Source: Photobacterium ganghwense (GTDB lineage Bacteria; Pseudomonadota; Gammaproteobacteria; Enterobacterales; Vibrionaceae). From it: a stretch of DNA of 64,000 bases. The stretch covers positions 1-64,000 of the forward strand of contig NZ_PYMI01000007.1 in assembly GCF_003025595.1 (NCBI RefSeq). Direction: 5' to 3'. Under the pieces are notes generated by a model. The model searched no databases. It saw only the letters and a program-made list of their open reading frames with translations, and had not been told where the DNA came from. Shown here piece by piece: positions 19,418 through 29,407 of the stretch. The position numbers were made by a program, and so were the translations under genes. Position 1 is the stretch's first letter. Each line of letters opens with the position of its first letter.

Positions 19418-20578
19418 ATGCTGCGTCTTACCTTCCTTCTTATGGCCCTGCTGGCCGGGACTGTGCAGGCTGCAACAGTCACAGACCTTTACCAGGCCAG
19501 GATTGTGTTGCCCGATACTGACAGCCAGTCAGAGCAAAATGCCCGCCGCGATGCCCTTGCTCAGGTGCTGGTGAAGGTCTCGGGACAGAGCCGGGTGGTG
19601 AACAATGACGTCGTGACCAAGGCGCTGGCTAACAGTAACCCGTTTGTCAGCCAGTATGGTTACGGCAACCTGAAAGGGAAGCGTACCCTGGATCTGACTT
19701 TCGATCGGAACCGTGTGCGCCAGTTGCTGACTCAGGCTCAGGCAACCTTCTGGGGTGAACAGCGCCCGAATGTGCTGGTCTGGCTGGTTGAAGACGCGGA
19801 AAGCAGCCGTAACATTGCCTGGGATCAGTCGGGTAACCCGTTGCTAGCCGGGATGAAGAGTGAGGCAGACCGAAGAGGTGTGCCGACCATGATGCCAATC
19901 GGGGACTTTGAGGACGTTACGGCGATCAGCGTCCCGGATTTGTGGGGCGGTTTTGTCGGGCCAATCGTACAAGCCAGCCAGCGCTACCAGCCGGAAGCGG
20001 TGCTGGTGGTTCGCGCCCGCCGTAAAGGGCCGGATGACTACGTCATGAACTGGCAGCTGTATGCAGAAGGCCCGGAAAAAATGGCGGCGACCAAGGTGAC
20101 GCCATCTGAAGGACAGGCATCCGGTACGTCGGAGGCAACGCTTCGTCGGATGATGGATCATGTGGCCGATCAGCTGGGAGTGAAATATGCCGTGCCGCTG
20201 GGGGGTGATGAGAGTGGCCAACTGGCCGTGGTGGTCAGTAATATTCGCAGTGCCAAAGATTTCTTTACCCTTGAGCGCATGATGACCAACCTGAGCTCCG
20301 TGGCCGGAATCAATGCTTATCGCATTCAGGGGGAGCAGGTGGAGTTTTCCGTAAAACTATTGAGTACGGAAGCAGCCTTCCAGCGTGAACTGAGCCAGAA
20401 CAGCCGCCTGTCAGAAGTCACAGCGCCTGTGATGCCTGCAGAGCCGATGGAAGCATCAGAGGTTCAGCCAACAGAAGCCGTACTGGACGGGCAGACAGAC
20501 TCATCTGAGACGCTATCTGCCCCAGCGAAACCGGTGAAGCAAGTCAGCATGTATGAATGGCGTGCGCCACAGGCCTGA
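19418..20578 (+). CDS. DUF2066 family exported protein
   Basis: A 386-residue protein with a clear signal peptide (LRLTFLLMALLAGTVQA). It belongs to the DUF2066 family of gammaproteobacterial periplasmic or envelope proteins, of unknown function. Recognisable stretches are the N-terminal RRDALAQVLVKVSGQ and the later WGEQRPNVLVWLVED. The C-terminal 60 residues are low-complexity and rich in Glu, Pro and Ala. An ATG 18 bases upstream (19400) is also possible. Confidence 0.78.
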   Translation: MLRLTFLLMALLAGTVQAATVTDLYQARIVLPDTDSQSEQNARRDALAQVLVKVSGQSRVVNNDVVTKALANSNPFVSQYGYGNLKGKRTLDLTFDRNRVRQLLTQAQATFWGEQRPNVLVWLVEDAESSRNIAWDQSGNPLLAGMKSEADRRGVPTMMPIGDFEDVTAISVPDLWGGFVGPIVQASQRYQPEAVLVVRARRKGPDDYVMNWQLYAEGPEKMAATKVTPSEGQASGTSEATLRRMMDHVADQLGVKYAVPLGGDESGQLAVVVSNIRSAKDFFTLERMMTNLSSVAGINAYRIQGEQVEFSVKLLSTEAAFQRELSQNSRLSEVTAPVMPAEPMEASEVQPTEAVLDGQTDSSETLSAPAKPVKQVSMYEWRAPQA

Positions 20579-20612
20579 TTGAGCCAGTGGTTCATTGACC
20601 CTAAAAGTGATA

Positions 20613-20645
20613 AAAAAACGGTGGCTGATGCCACCGTTTTTATTT
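20613..20645 (+). terminator. Terminator after the DUF2066 gene
   Basis: AAAAAACGGTGGC-tgat-GCCACCGTTTTTATTTTT, with a strong stem and T tract. Confidence 0.9.
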
Positions 20646-20654
20646 TTCATATTT

Positions 20655-20702
20655 CGCTAAGTCGCTAAGTCGCTAAGTCGCTAAGCTACTAAGCTACTAA
20701 GC
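20655..20702. repeat. 8-base tandem repeat
   Basis: Four tandem copies of the unit CGCTAAGT (the fourth losing its last base) run into two copies of the variant CTACTAAG. The array lies between a terminator and the end of the DUF2069 gene and touches that gene's stop codon. This is a simple-sequence array, not CRISPR, because there are no spacers. Confidence 0.85.
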
Positions 20703-21137
20703 CGACGGCCCCTCATGACGGGCTTTTTCTTCTTTCTCGACTTCCGACAACTTTTTCAGTTTGATGCCGAGTTCGCGGCCGCGATGGCGGGCAAACATGG
20801 CATTGGCGACGAAAGCACAACTGGTGATCAGCAGTTCAACCAGAGCGAGCCAGCGTTCACCTTCATCTACCCACAGCATGGTCAGTGCGTGGAGAAAGTA
20901 GAACATCAGAATAAAATTGGCCCAGGCATGGGTATAGGGTTTCCCTGCCAGAATGCCTTTGAGCGGCAGCAGTAGCGGAACAATCCAGACACCGGCCATG
21001 ATCAGGCTATTCAGGTGCGGGTGCGGCGAAAGCAGGCTTTGCCACAGCCCAACCCAGACCATCAGTGACAGGTAAGCGGTTAAGGCGCCCAGGCGCAGGC
21101 GGCGAGTGTGTTGACTCATGGGGGTCATGGTACGCAT
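20697..21137 (-). CDS. DUF2069 family membrane protein
   Basis: A 146-residue inner-membrane protein with four hydrophobic helices (about residues 15-35, 43-60, 68-90 and 97-115) and a charged Lys/Glu-rich tail. The DUF2069 family has unknown function; in many gammaproteobacteria it lies beside wrbA, as here. A later ATG (codon 7) is also possible. Confidence 0.75.
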   Translation of the reverse strand: MRTMTPMSQHTRRLRLGALTAYLSLMVWVGLWQSLLSPHPHLNSLIMAGVWIVPLLLPLKGILAGKPYTHAWANFILMFYFLHALTMLWVDEGERWLALVELLITSCAFVANAMFARHRGRELGIKLKKLSEVEKEEKARHEGPSA

Positions 21138-21173
21138 CCTTCAGTATGACCGTGTTGTCCCTAACGGGACGGC

Positions 21174-22111
<938 letters not shown>

Positions 22112-22288
22112 AGTTATTCTTCCTTTTTGAGGCTTATCCGCTCCCGCGTTCAGGCCGGGAGCCGAGCAGATTTTGAGGCGTATTGTATACCGAATCAGGG
22201 GGAAGCGGCAGGGGAGCAGGGCTTGAGGCCAGCGCAATGCCAGGCGGATCACATCTCCTGCCGGGTGGCAGGAGATGAGGGGAATTAC

Positions 22289-23743
22289 TCAGAGTTCCGC
22301 GGCACGCTGGCGGGCCAGACGGAGCTGGTCTATCCGGGCGTCATAGCGGGCCTGATCCAATGAGTCCACATCAACAATTTGACTGGCCTGAATATAAAGC
22401 TGAATTGCCTCTTCCCAGGAGCCGCGCAGGGCCAGCACTTCCGCTCGGGCAGCCAGTTCGGCATCACGACGTCCCAGCGTGGCTTGTGCCTGAGACAACA
22501 TATGCCAGCCGTTGGAGTCGTCCGGGTTGTCATAGGTGTAGCGGGTCAGAATCGGCACACTGTCGTTCATTCTGCCGGCTTCCTGAAGGGCATGAGCCAG
22601 GTTAAGGCGTAATACCTTGTTATCTGGGTTAGCTTTCAGGGCTGTTTCCAGGCGTCTGATGGCTTTGTCGTACTGCTTTTGCTTCAGATCCAGATCGGTA
22701 GCCGAATCGATGAAAAACCGGTTTCCCGGATCACTGGCCAATAACGGATCCAGCAAAGCGTGGGCCTGAGGGTAATTATCGTTGTCGATGTACACTAGCG
22801 CCTTGCCGTAATTGAGAGCAGTACGTACCACCGCATCGGCACTTTTCATTTCACGGTCAAACCAGCCAAGGGCAGCTTTGCTGTCCAGCCCGGCGTAACG
22901 GGCGACAATACGGGCGCGCGCCAGATGGTAGCGCTCAGATTCGCTCATCTGACGGCTGGGATACTGATTGGCTCGGCTGCGGCTGTCAGTGATCCGCGAT
23001 TCCGGCAGGGGGTGGGTCAGCAGCATGGGTGGCGGTTTGCTGGCATAGCGGTATTGATCTGCCAAGCGACCAAAGAAACGCGGCATAGCCTGCGCCTCAA
23101 AACCGGATTTGGCCAGCGTCGCGATACCAATGCGGTCAGCTTCCTGTTCATTGCTACGGGTATAGTTGATTTGCCCCTGCGCCGAGGCGGCTGTTGTGGC
23201 ATGAATGGCAGCCATTCCGGCTTCCGGTGAGGCGATGGCCAGCATCATGGAGCCAATCAGGGCTGCCAGGGTCGCCGGTGATTTCTTGGCCTGATCTTCC
23301 ATGCTGCGCGCCAGATGGCGCTGAGTCACGTGGGCTATTTCGTGCGCCATAACAGACGCCAGCTCACTTTCGCTACGGGCATACAAGAACAAACCGGAAT
23401 GGATGGCGACATGACCGCCAAAGAATGCGAAAGCATTAATGGCGCGGTTTTGGATCATAAAAAAGCTGAACGGGGTACGGACGTCACTGGCATTGGCGAC
23501 CAGGCGATGGCCAAGATCCTGAATATACTCAGAGAGCAGCGGATCGGTAATCACCGGCATTTTGGCTCGGATCATACGCATGTAGGCGTCGCCGTACTGG
23601 AGCTCTTTTTCAATGCTCAGGGTGGCGGCGGCTGCCGTCCCGATTTCGGGAAGGTCATTAAATTCGTTGGCCGGGCTTGGCAGGCTGGTACCCAGCAACG
23701 CACCGATCAGGAGACAGGCTGGCGCCTTGGCGAATCGAAACAT
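22289..23743 (-). CDS. bepA: M48 metalloprotease, BepA family
   Basis: A 484-residue periplasmic protein with an N-terminal signal peptide. The zinc-protease motif HEIAHVTQRH and the downstream Glu in the NEQEADRIG segment mark M48. The C-terminal half is TPR-like. In E. coli BepA (YfgC) assists and degrades outer-membrane beta-barrel proteins such as LptD. It is divergent from the TusA-like gene. Confidence 0.9.
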   Translation of the reverse strand: MFRFAKAPACLLIGALLGTSLPSPANEFNDLPEIGTAAAATLSIEKELQYGDAYMRMIRAKMPVITDPLLSEYIQDLGHRLVANASDVRTPFSFFMIQNRAINAFAFFGGHVAIHSGLFLYARSESELASVMAHEIAHVTQRHLARSMEDQAKKSPATLAALIGSMMLAIASPEAGMAAIHATTAASAQGQINYTRSNEQEADRIGIATLAKSGFEAQAMPRFFGRLADQYRYASKPPPMLLTHPLPESRITDSRSRANQYPSRQMSESERYHLARARIVARYAGLDSKAALGWFDREMKSADAVVRTALNYGKALVYIDNDNYPQAHALLDPLLASDPGNRFFIDSATDLDLKQKQYDKAIRRLETALKANPDNKVLRLNLAHALQEAGRMNDSVPILTRYTYDNPDDSNGWHMLSQAQATLGRRDAELAARAEVLALRGSWEEAIQLYIQASQIVDVDSLDQARYDARIDQLRLARQRAAEL

Positions 23744-23900
23744 AGTAATAATTCGTACTGCCTTCTTTAACGTAGAGTTGCACTCGCGGTGATCGCGAGG
23801 TTCATAAAACCTGAATAAGGACTGTATTACAAGGTAATATGACCGTTAAACCTGTCACAGGTTTCTTTTTTGTCGCCTACTTGTCATTTACAATAACCCG

Positions 23901-24155
23901 ATGGAAGATAATTGTCAGTATACCGGAATGGAAAGAGCCTTGCTGAATCTGACGGCAGAAAGGTGCCCGATGGCATTATTATTGGCCAAACGTGCTGTAC
24001 AAAACCTGCACAGCGGCGAGTCAATGGAAATTCATGTGACTGACACGGGGGCAAGGCAAGATATACCCCGCTACCTATCTAATCATGGTTTTACTATCGA
24101 GGTCCGGGTGGATAATCACCAGGTACTGGAAATCATTGTGACCAAAGGGTTGTAA
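23901..24155 (+). CDS. TusA-family sulfur carrier-like protein
   Basis: An 84-residue SirA/TusA-fold protein. The family's CPxP motif appears as RCPMALL, keeping the active Cys and first Pro but not the second Pro. Members carry persulfide sulfur or modulate membrane proteins. It lies 8 bases before the PerM-like transporter gene, an arrangement common in Vibrionaceae next to bepA. Confidence 0.8.
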   Translation: MEDNCQYTGMERALLNLTAERCPMALLLAKRAVQNLHSGESMEIHVTDTGARQDIPRYLSNHGFTIEVRVDNHQVLEIIVTKGL

Positions 24156-24163
24156 TCAAATTT

Positions 24164-25243
24164 ATGCTGGATATGTTGAATCGCTGGTATCAGCGACGAT
24201 TTTCTGACCCCCATGCCGTTAGTCTGGTAGCTATTCTTCTGGGCGGGTTTCTTACCATTTATTTCTTTGGCAATCTGATTGCACCGCTGTTGGTCGCTAT
24301 TGTTCTGGCATACCTGCTGGAGTGGCCGGTCATGAAACTGGTGCGTCTGGGGTTGCCTCGCACACTGGCCGTGATGGCTGTGCTGTTGGTGTTTGCCAGT
24401 TTGATGGTGATGGCCGTATTCGGCCTGGTACCGACCATCTGGCATCAGGTCAGTAACCTGATTGCTGACGTGCCAAACATGTTCAACGGCTTACAGAGCT
24501 TTGTCTCCAGTCTGCCGGAACGTTACCCGGATTTTGTCCAGCCGCATCAGGTCTCAACCTTCATGGTCACCCTGCGTGAAAAAGTGCTGGGGATGGGGGA
24601 AAGCGTGGTGAAAGGCTCGCTGGCCTCTTTGATCAGCCTGGCCACACTGGCCGTCTACCTGATTCTGGTTCCATTGCTGGTGTTTTTCCTGCTGAAAGAC
24701 AAAGAGGAAATGATCAGCACCTTCAAGCGGGTATTGCCACAGAATCGTCGCCTGGCGAGTAAAGTCGGCGAAGAGATGAACGAGCAAATCTCCAATTATA
24801 TCCGCGGTAAGGTCACCGAAATTTTTATCGTCGGTATTGTCAGCTATGTCACCTTTGCGGTGATGGATCTGCGTTATGCCGTCCTGCTCGGGGTGCTGGT
24901 GGGCTTCTCGGTACTGATCCCGTACATTGGCGCGGCAGTCGTGACGCTGCCGGTGGCGATGGTGGGTTTATTCCAGTGGGGGATTGGCCCTGATTTCTGG
25001 TGGCTGCTGGTGGCATACGGCATTATTCAGGCGCTTGACGGTAACGTACTGGTGCCGATTCTGTTCTCTGAAGCGGTGAACCTTCACCCGGTGGCGATTA
25101 TTGTTGCGGTACTGGTGTTTGGCGGCTTGTGGGGATTCTGGGGCGTCTTCTTTGCCATCCCTCTGGCGACACTGGTCAAGGCGGTATGGAATGCGCTGCC
25201 GCCGACTCAGGAGCTTGTACCTGCCGAATCGGTGGAAGAGTAA
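24164..25243 (+). CDS. AI-2E family transporter, PerM-like
   Basis: A 359-residue protein with about eight hydrophobic segments and the family's glycine-rich C-terminal core (LLGVLVGFSVLIPYIGAAVVTL). The family includes E. coli TqsA and PerM and some Na+/H+ antiporters, so the substrate is open. In E. coli, perM sits beside bepA (yfgC) and near bcp, the same neighbourhood as here. Confidence 0.85.
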   Translation: MLDMLNRWYQRRFSDPHAVSLVAILLGGFLTIYFFGNLIAPLLVAIVLAYLLEWPVMKLVRLGLPRTLAVMAVLLVFASLMVMAVFGLVPTIWHQVSNLIADVPNMFNGLQSFVSSLPERYPDFVQPHQVSTFMVTLREKVLGMGESVVKGSLASLISLATLAVYLILVPLLVFFLLKDKEEMISTFKRVLPQNRRLASKVGEEMNEQISNYIRGKVTEIFIVGIVSYVTFAVMDLRYAVLLGVLVGFSVLIPYIGAAVVTLPVAMVGLFQWGIGPDFWWLLVAYGIIQALDGNVLVPILFSEAVNLHPVAIIVAVLVFGGLWGFWGVFFAIPLATLVKAVWNALPPTQELVPAESVEE

Positions 25244-25265
25244 GCATCAAAACCGACGTTCAATC

Positions 25266-25292
25266 AAAAAGGCCGCTAAACGCGGCCTTTTT
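25266..25292. terminator. Terminator after the PerM-like gene
   Basis: AAAAAGGCCGC-taaac-GCGGCCTTTTTGTTTTTTT. Confidence 0.9.
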
Positions 25293-25372
25293 GTTTTTTT
25301 AGAGGTGTTGGCTTAGGCCAGTGACACGGGCGAAAGGTACTTTGCTCCGGCAAGCCCGGAGAACCGCTTTAC

Positions 25373-25510
25373 TTAACGGTTTTCGTTGAGGAATTTCAGC
25401 ACCACCTCGTGGTGGTCTTTGGTTTTGAACTTGTTGAAGACATGCTCAATCACACCGTCTTCATTGATCAGGAAGCTGATGCGGTGCAGGCCGTCATACA
25501 CTTTGCCCAT
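25373..25510 (-). pseudogene. bcp: bcp 3' half (C-terminal 45 codons), cut off by the island
   Basis: The reading frame runs from an ATG at 25510 (MGKVYDGLHRISF) to a stop at 25375-25373 and matches the C-terminal third of Bcp peroxiredoxins. It continues exactly from codon 111 of the 5' half at 61885-61553: joined, they give 156 codons, the usual Bcp length. The fragment has lost the catalytic Cys. AGGGTGG in island DNA sits ahead of the ATG, so a 45-residue peptide could still be made. Confidence 0.92.
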
Positions 25511-25998
25511 GGGTTGCCACCCTTGGAAATATGCTAAGACATAAATTTTGACGATTCTTAATAAAGTCTATCTTTAACAATGAGTTAAGTTAATAAATTT
25601 CTTGTTTAAACCCTAATTATAGCAGTTGTCATATTTTTTTGTAAATTGGGCTATTTTTGACGCTTTTCGAAGCGGGAACTTGTCATAAAAAGTTTAGGCG
25701 ATGTTATAAGATGAAGCTGATTTTCATTGCGACAGAATCGCTCGGTGATCACACACATGACTCTGAGCCTGTAACTCATTTGTGGACAAAACTGTTTTAG
25801 ATGGCTTACTAATTTAGCAAATCATCAATTACCTAAAGTATGGCAAAATTTCGTGTGCAATATTGATTGACAGTGCAGACGACTAGCTTTCTCTGCGTAT
25901 TTCTATGAGTTAACTCATACCTATTTTTAATCGTCAACAAACTGTAATGAAAGCATGATAAATGTCGAATTTAGTAATCCTAAACATTTACAGGGCAA
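25511..25998. other. Left end of island: AT-rich, no gene
   Basis: About 490 bases without a credible reading frame. It carries the terminal motif CACCCTTGGAAAT (25518-25530) and the inner motif TCTATCTTTAA (25567-25577), both mirrored at the right end. The promoter of the following arsC-like gene must also lie here. It corresponds to the short AT-rich 3' end of GInts. Confidence 0.7.
25518..25577 (+). repeat. Left terminal inverted-repeat segment
   Basis: CACCCTTGGAAAT at 25518-25530 and TCTATCTTTAA at 25567-25577. Read on the other strand from the right end, the same two motifs occur at 61553-61540 and 61501-61491. The spacing between them is 49 versus 52 bases. These are likely recombinase binding sites next to the crossover. 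Confidence 0.7.
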
Positions 25999-26472
25999 TT
26001 GATGAAAATATTATTTGTGTGCAAACATAATGCAAGCAGAAGCATTTTGGCTGAAGCAATTGCAAAAAAATACCTGCCTGAAAATTTCCAAATCGCAAGT
26101 GGTGGTAGCCATCCTAAGGGGCAGGTCAATCCTCGTATTGCACAATACCTTGAAATGCATGGTTTTGATGTCTCTGAGTTTCACAGCACGTCATGGGAAG
26201 AAAGGCTGAGCTTCCATCCAGATCTAATAATTACTGTGTGTGACACAATGCACCATGAAACTTGCCCAAACTGGTTATCTGCTGGTATTCGTGTTGCTTG
26301 GGATCTTGAGCCATTGCCTAATGATGAAGCTTCAGTCTCCGAATTTAACAAGCAATGCGATAAAGTTTACTCTTCTCTAAAACGAAGAATTGAAGCTCTT
26401 GCAAACATCGATTTTCAAAATCTCGATTCTGAAGAAATAAAACAGCGTGTGCTCGATCTGAAATCAATGTAG
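25999..26472 (+). CDS. ArsC-like arsenate reductase, low-molecular-weight phosphatase fold
   Basis: A 157-residue protein. The N-terminal CKHNASRS is the CX5RS phosphate loop of LMW tyrosine phosphatases and thioredoxin-coupled ArsC. Two further cysteines in VCDTMHHETCP sit where ArsC has its Cys82/Cys89 redox pair, and DLEPLPND supplies the acidic loop. These favour arsenate reduction by a thiol cascade over phosphatase activity. It is about 25 residues longer than the S. aureus enzyme. It is the first gene from the left island end and stands alone, convergent with arsJ. Confidence 0.75.
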   Translation: MMKILFVCKHNASRSILAEAIAKKYLPENFQIASGGSHPKGQVNPRIAQYLEMHGFDVSEFHSTSWEERLSFHPDLIITVCDTMHHETCPNWLSAGIRVAWDLEPLPNDEASVSEFNKQCDKVYSSLKRRIEALANIDFQNLDSEEIKQRVLDLKSM

Positions 26473-26557
26473 ATAAGTGGATACGTAACGAACTGATACT
26501 ACTTCATTAAAGTTTTTTACAGCTCTCGCTTATTCGATGACTTGAGGTTAAAAAATA

Positions 26558-26582
26558 ATGCCAGCAATCGTAGCTGGCATTG
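26558..26582 (-). terminator. Terminator after arsJ
   Basis: On the arsJ strand: AATGCCAGC-tacgatt-GCTGGCATT followed by ATTTTTT. Confidence 0.85.
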
Positions 26583-26606
26583 GTGAACAAATCTGCTTAG
26601 TTTTAT

Positions 26607-27833
26607 TTATTGCTGAGCCAGTTTTTGATTTCCACCTGTCGGCAGCCAAAACGAAATAATGGTCGTTAAAGCTAAGAAGGCAAAGGATACCCATAGACAG
26701 GCTGAGAACCCCCACATTTGGAACACCCATCCAGATAAAACAGTCCCTATCAAGCGTCCCATTGCGTTTGCCATGTAGTAGAAACCGACATCCAGAGAGA
26801 CGCCATCGCCCTTGGCATAGCTGACGATTAAGTACGAGTGCAGAGAAGAATTAACCGCAAACACAGCACCAAAAATCATCAGTCCAACGACAATAACCAC
26901 TTCTGGATGCCATTGCTGTTGCACACTGTAAGCAATTACGCCAGTCACTACAGACAATACCAACGCCCACACTATCGCGGCTTTACCATCTGGAGTATGT
27001 CCAGACTTACTGCCAGTTATCTTTGGTGCAATTCCTTGAATGATTCCGTAACCGATAACCCAAATAGCAAGGAACCCACCTACGGCGCTATGATCCCATC
27101 CAAACACAGATCCCAGATAAATAGGCAGTGCAATCACAAACCAAACATCACGCGCACCAAACAGGAACATACGAGCAGCGGATAGAATGTTTACGCTGCT
27201 AGATTTGGAAAAAATTTCAGAGAACTTAGGTTTATTTTTCGCTTTGCCCAGGTCGGATTTAAGGCTAATCACACTGCCGATAAAGACCAGTAAAAGAACA
27301 CCCGCCATCGCAGCTACCGCATATTGGAAGCCAATCATCGATAACAACGCACCACCTAAGAAAAATCCTGCACCTTTTAGCGCGTTTTTAGAGCCTGTAA
27401 GTATGGCAATCCACTTATACAACGCTCCTTGCGCATTCTCTGGCACCAAGGTTTTGATGGAGCTTTTCGCGCTCATCTTGTTTAGATCTTTGGCAATACC
27501 TGACAAGGCTTGTGCCGCCATGACCCATGGAATCGAGAGCCAACTTGCAGGAACAGCCAGCATTGACAGAGCGATAATTTGCATTCCCAAACCAATATTC
27601 ATCGTTCGGTTCAAACCAAGCCGAGCACCTAGCCAGCCACCAATGAGGTTAGTGACGACGCCAAAGAATTCATAAAAAAGAAAAAGGGAGGCGATCTCTA
27701 AGGTTGAATAACCCAAATCATAAAAATAAAGCACCACCAACATACGTAGTGCGCCATCGGTAACGGTGAAGTTCCAATAGTTAAATGTGACCAACATGTA
27801 CTGGCGGACATTTTGGTTGAGCTTAGACAACAT
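26607..27833 (-). CDS. arsJ: Organoarsenical efflux permease ArsJ (MFS)
   Basis: A 408-residue major-facilitator protein with about 12 hydrophobic helices and an ArsJ-like N-terminus (NYWNFTVTDGALRMLVVLYF). ArsJ exports 1-arseno-3-phosphoglycerate, the unstable product of GAPDH acting with arsenate, and so removes arsenate without reducing it (Chen, Rosen and colleagues). It is the last gene of arsR-GAPDH-phosphatase-arsJ; a hairpin in front of it may tune its expression. Either the ATG at 27833 or a GTG two codons upstream could start it. Confidence 0.92.
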   Translation of the reverse strand: MLSKLNQNVRQYMLVTFNYWNFTVTDGALRMLVVLYFYDLGYSTLEIASLFLFYEFFGVVTNLIGGWLGARLGLNRTMNIGLGMQIIALSMLAVPASWLSIPWVMAAQALSGIAKDLNKMSAKSSIKTLVPENAQGALYKWIAILTGSKNALKGAGFFLGGALLSMIGFQYAVAAMAGVLLLVFIGSVISLKSDLGKAKNKPKFSEIFSKSSSVNILSAARMFLFGARDVWFVIALPIYLGSVFGWDHSAVGGFLAIWVIGYGIIQGIAPKITGSKSGHTPDGKAAIVWALVLSVVTGVIAYSVQQQWHPEVVIVVGLMIFGAVFAVNSSLHSYLIVSYAKGDGVSLDVGFYYMANAMGRLIGTVLSGWVFQMWGFSACLWVSFAFLALTTIISFWLPTGGNQKLAQQ

Positions 27834-27853
27834 ATTCACTCTCTTTAAAAAAA

Positions 27854-27873
27854 GAGCCGCCTAAGGCAGCTCT
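27854..27873 (-). terminator. Hairpin between the phosphatase gene and arsJ
   Basis: On the operon strand: GAGCTGCC-tta-GGCGGCTC followed by seven T, placed between two cotranscribed genes. It looks like a leaky terminator or attenuator that lowers arsJ expression or allows conditional read-through. Confidence 0.75.
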
Positions 27874-27882
27874 TGAAGGCTT

Positions 27883-28380
27883 TTATTGATTAGCAAATTG
27901 GTGGATGTACTCAACTTGCACATCTTTGGTAAACGCGCCAGGTCGTAACGACTGGACATGGGTGATGATTTCTTGCAACTCCCAACCTTTCTCTAGCAAT
28001 AGATGGGCAGCAAGCAAACCAGTACGTCCCGATCCCCCCATACAATGGATCGCTATCTTTTCGCCATTGGAGAGGGCTTTATGCAAAGAGGGTGATAAGT
28101 GTTTCCAGCGAGCTTGGAACGCTTCGTTTGGTGCGCAGTCATCTTCTATTGGTGCATGGAACCATTGCAAGCCTGCTTTCTCAACGAGATCTGGCAAGTC
28201 ACTAACGCCTTTTTCTTGCATCTCATGAGTGCTCAGTGCCGTAACAACGACAGTTACACCTTGAGATTTGAGTTGATCAATGCTGTCACTCAGCGACGCT
28301 TCTTTAGTGCCAGGACAAGGAGTCAGTATTAACGCTGCGTTATTGTCTTCAACAGGCAGTTCCCACGTAGGATGTGTCAT
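27883..28380 (-). CDS. Dual-specificity/tyrosine phosphatase-like protein of the arsJ operon
   Basis: A 165-residue protein with the cysteine-phosphatase loop HCMGGSGRTG (HCX5R) in an otherwise CDKN3-like fold, and an upstream acidic loop APIEDDCAPNEAF. It lies 12 bases after the GAPDH stop. I recall a similar gene in the V. cholerae arsenate operon studied by Bueno and colleagues. Its substrate is not established from sequence; a phosphorylated metabolite of arsenate-poisoned glycolysis is one possibility. Confidence 0.75.
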   Translation of the reverse strand: MTHPTWELPVEDNNAALILTPCPGTKEASLSDSIDQLKSQGVTVVVTALSTHEMQEKGVSDLPDLVEKAGLQWFHAPIEDDCAPNEAFQARWKHLSPSLHKALSNGEKIAIHCMGGSGRTGLLAAHLLLEKGWELQEIITHVQSLRPGAFTKDVQVEYIHQFANQ

Positions 28381-28392
28381 TTGTTTGATTCC

Positions 28393-29394
28393 TTATGCTA
28401 GGCCAACTTTACGAACAAGTTCTGCGGTACGTGTTGCGTAACCCATTTCGTTGTCATACCACGCATAGATTTTCACCATACGCTTGCCAACCACCATAGT
28501 CGAAAGCGCATCGACAATCGTTGAACGTTGGTCGCCTTTGTAATCAATAGAAACAAGAGGGCGCTCTTCGAAACCAAGTATGCCTTTCAGCTCATTCTGC
28601 GACGCTTCTTTAAGTAAATCGTTCACCTCTTCAGCCGTGGTGTCACGCTTAACATCAAAAATAATGTCGGTTAATGAGGCATTAGCTAACGGCACACGCA
28701 CTGCATGACCATCAATTTTTCCTTTAAGTTCAGGGAAAATTTCGATAATCGCTTTCGCAGAGCCTGTAGTTGTTGGGATTAAACTCATACCACAAGCACG
28801 CGCACGGCGAAGGTCTTTATGCGGAGCGTCAAGAATGGTTTGAGTGTTTGTCAAATCATGAATGGTCGTAAACGATGATTGCTCAATACCGAGTTTCTCA
28901 TGAATCACTTTAACCACAGGTGCAATACAGTTGGTAGTACAAGAGGCTGCGGTTACAATCTGGTGTTTTTCTGGGTCAAAAATGTGGTCGTTAACACCAA
29001 CAACAATGTTAGCAACACCGTCCTCTTTTACTGGAGCGGAAACCACCACGCGTTTAACACCTTGTGCCAGATACTGATTCAGGAACTCGGATTTACGGTG
29101 TTTGCCCGTTGCCTCGATCACCACATCACAACCAGACCAATCTACTGCATCGATAGCTTTTTCTTGCGAGGTGGCGATGGTTTTTCCATTGATGACAATT
29201 GCGTTACCTTTACTCGTCACTTCGTGGTGCCAGCGCCCTTGCACTGAGTCAAACTCAAGCAGGTGCGCTAAGGTTGCCGCATCACCTGCCACATCGTTAA
29301 TCTGAACGAACTCGATTTCAGGCCAATCAAACGACGCTCTCAGCGCTAAACGTCCAATACGACCAAATCCATTAATTCCTACTTTGATAGACAT
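28393..29394 (-). CDS. Glyceraldehyde-3-phosphate dehydrogenase of the ars operon
   Basis: A 333-residue GAPDH with the NAD-binding INGFGRIGR and the catalytic [12 protein letters not shown] (Cys in CTTN). In ars operons such enzymes are dedicated to using arsenate in place of phosphate, giving 1-arseno-3-phosphoglycerate for ArsJ to export. The ATG at 29394 follows AAGGAA; the longer frame overlaps arsR. It is not a replacement for the glycolytic gapA, judging by context only. Confidence 0.92.
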   Translation of the reverse strand: MSIKVGINGFGRIGRLALRASFDWPEIEFVQINDVAGDAATLAHLLEFDSVQGRWHHEVTSKGNAIVINGKTIATSQEKAIDAVDWSGCDVVIEATGKHRKSEFLNQYLAQGVKRVVVSAPVKEDGVANIVVGVNDHIFDPEKHQIVTAASCTTNCIAPVVKVIHEKLGIEQSSFTTIHDLTNTQTILDAPHKDLRRARACGMSLIPTTTGSAKAIIEIFPELKGKIDGHAVRVPLANASLTDIIFDVKRDTTAEEVNDLLKEASQNELKGILGFEERPLVSIDYKGDQRSTIVDALSTMVVGKRMVKIYAWYDNEMGYATRTAELVRKVGLA

Positions 29395-29407
29395 CTTAAT
29401 TTTTCCT

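Noticed and set aside
20655..20702. Possible CRISPR array
   Set aside because: Units are 8 bases and directly joined, with no spacers and no cas genes in the window.
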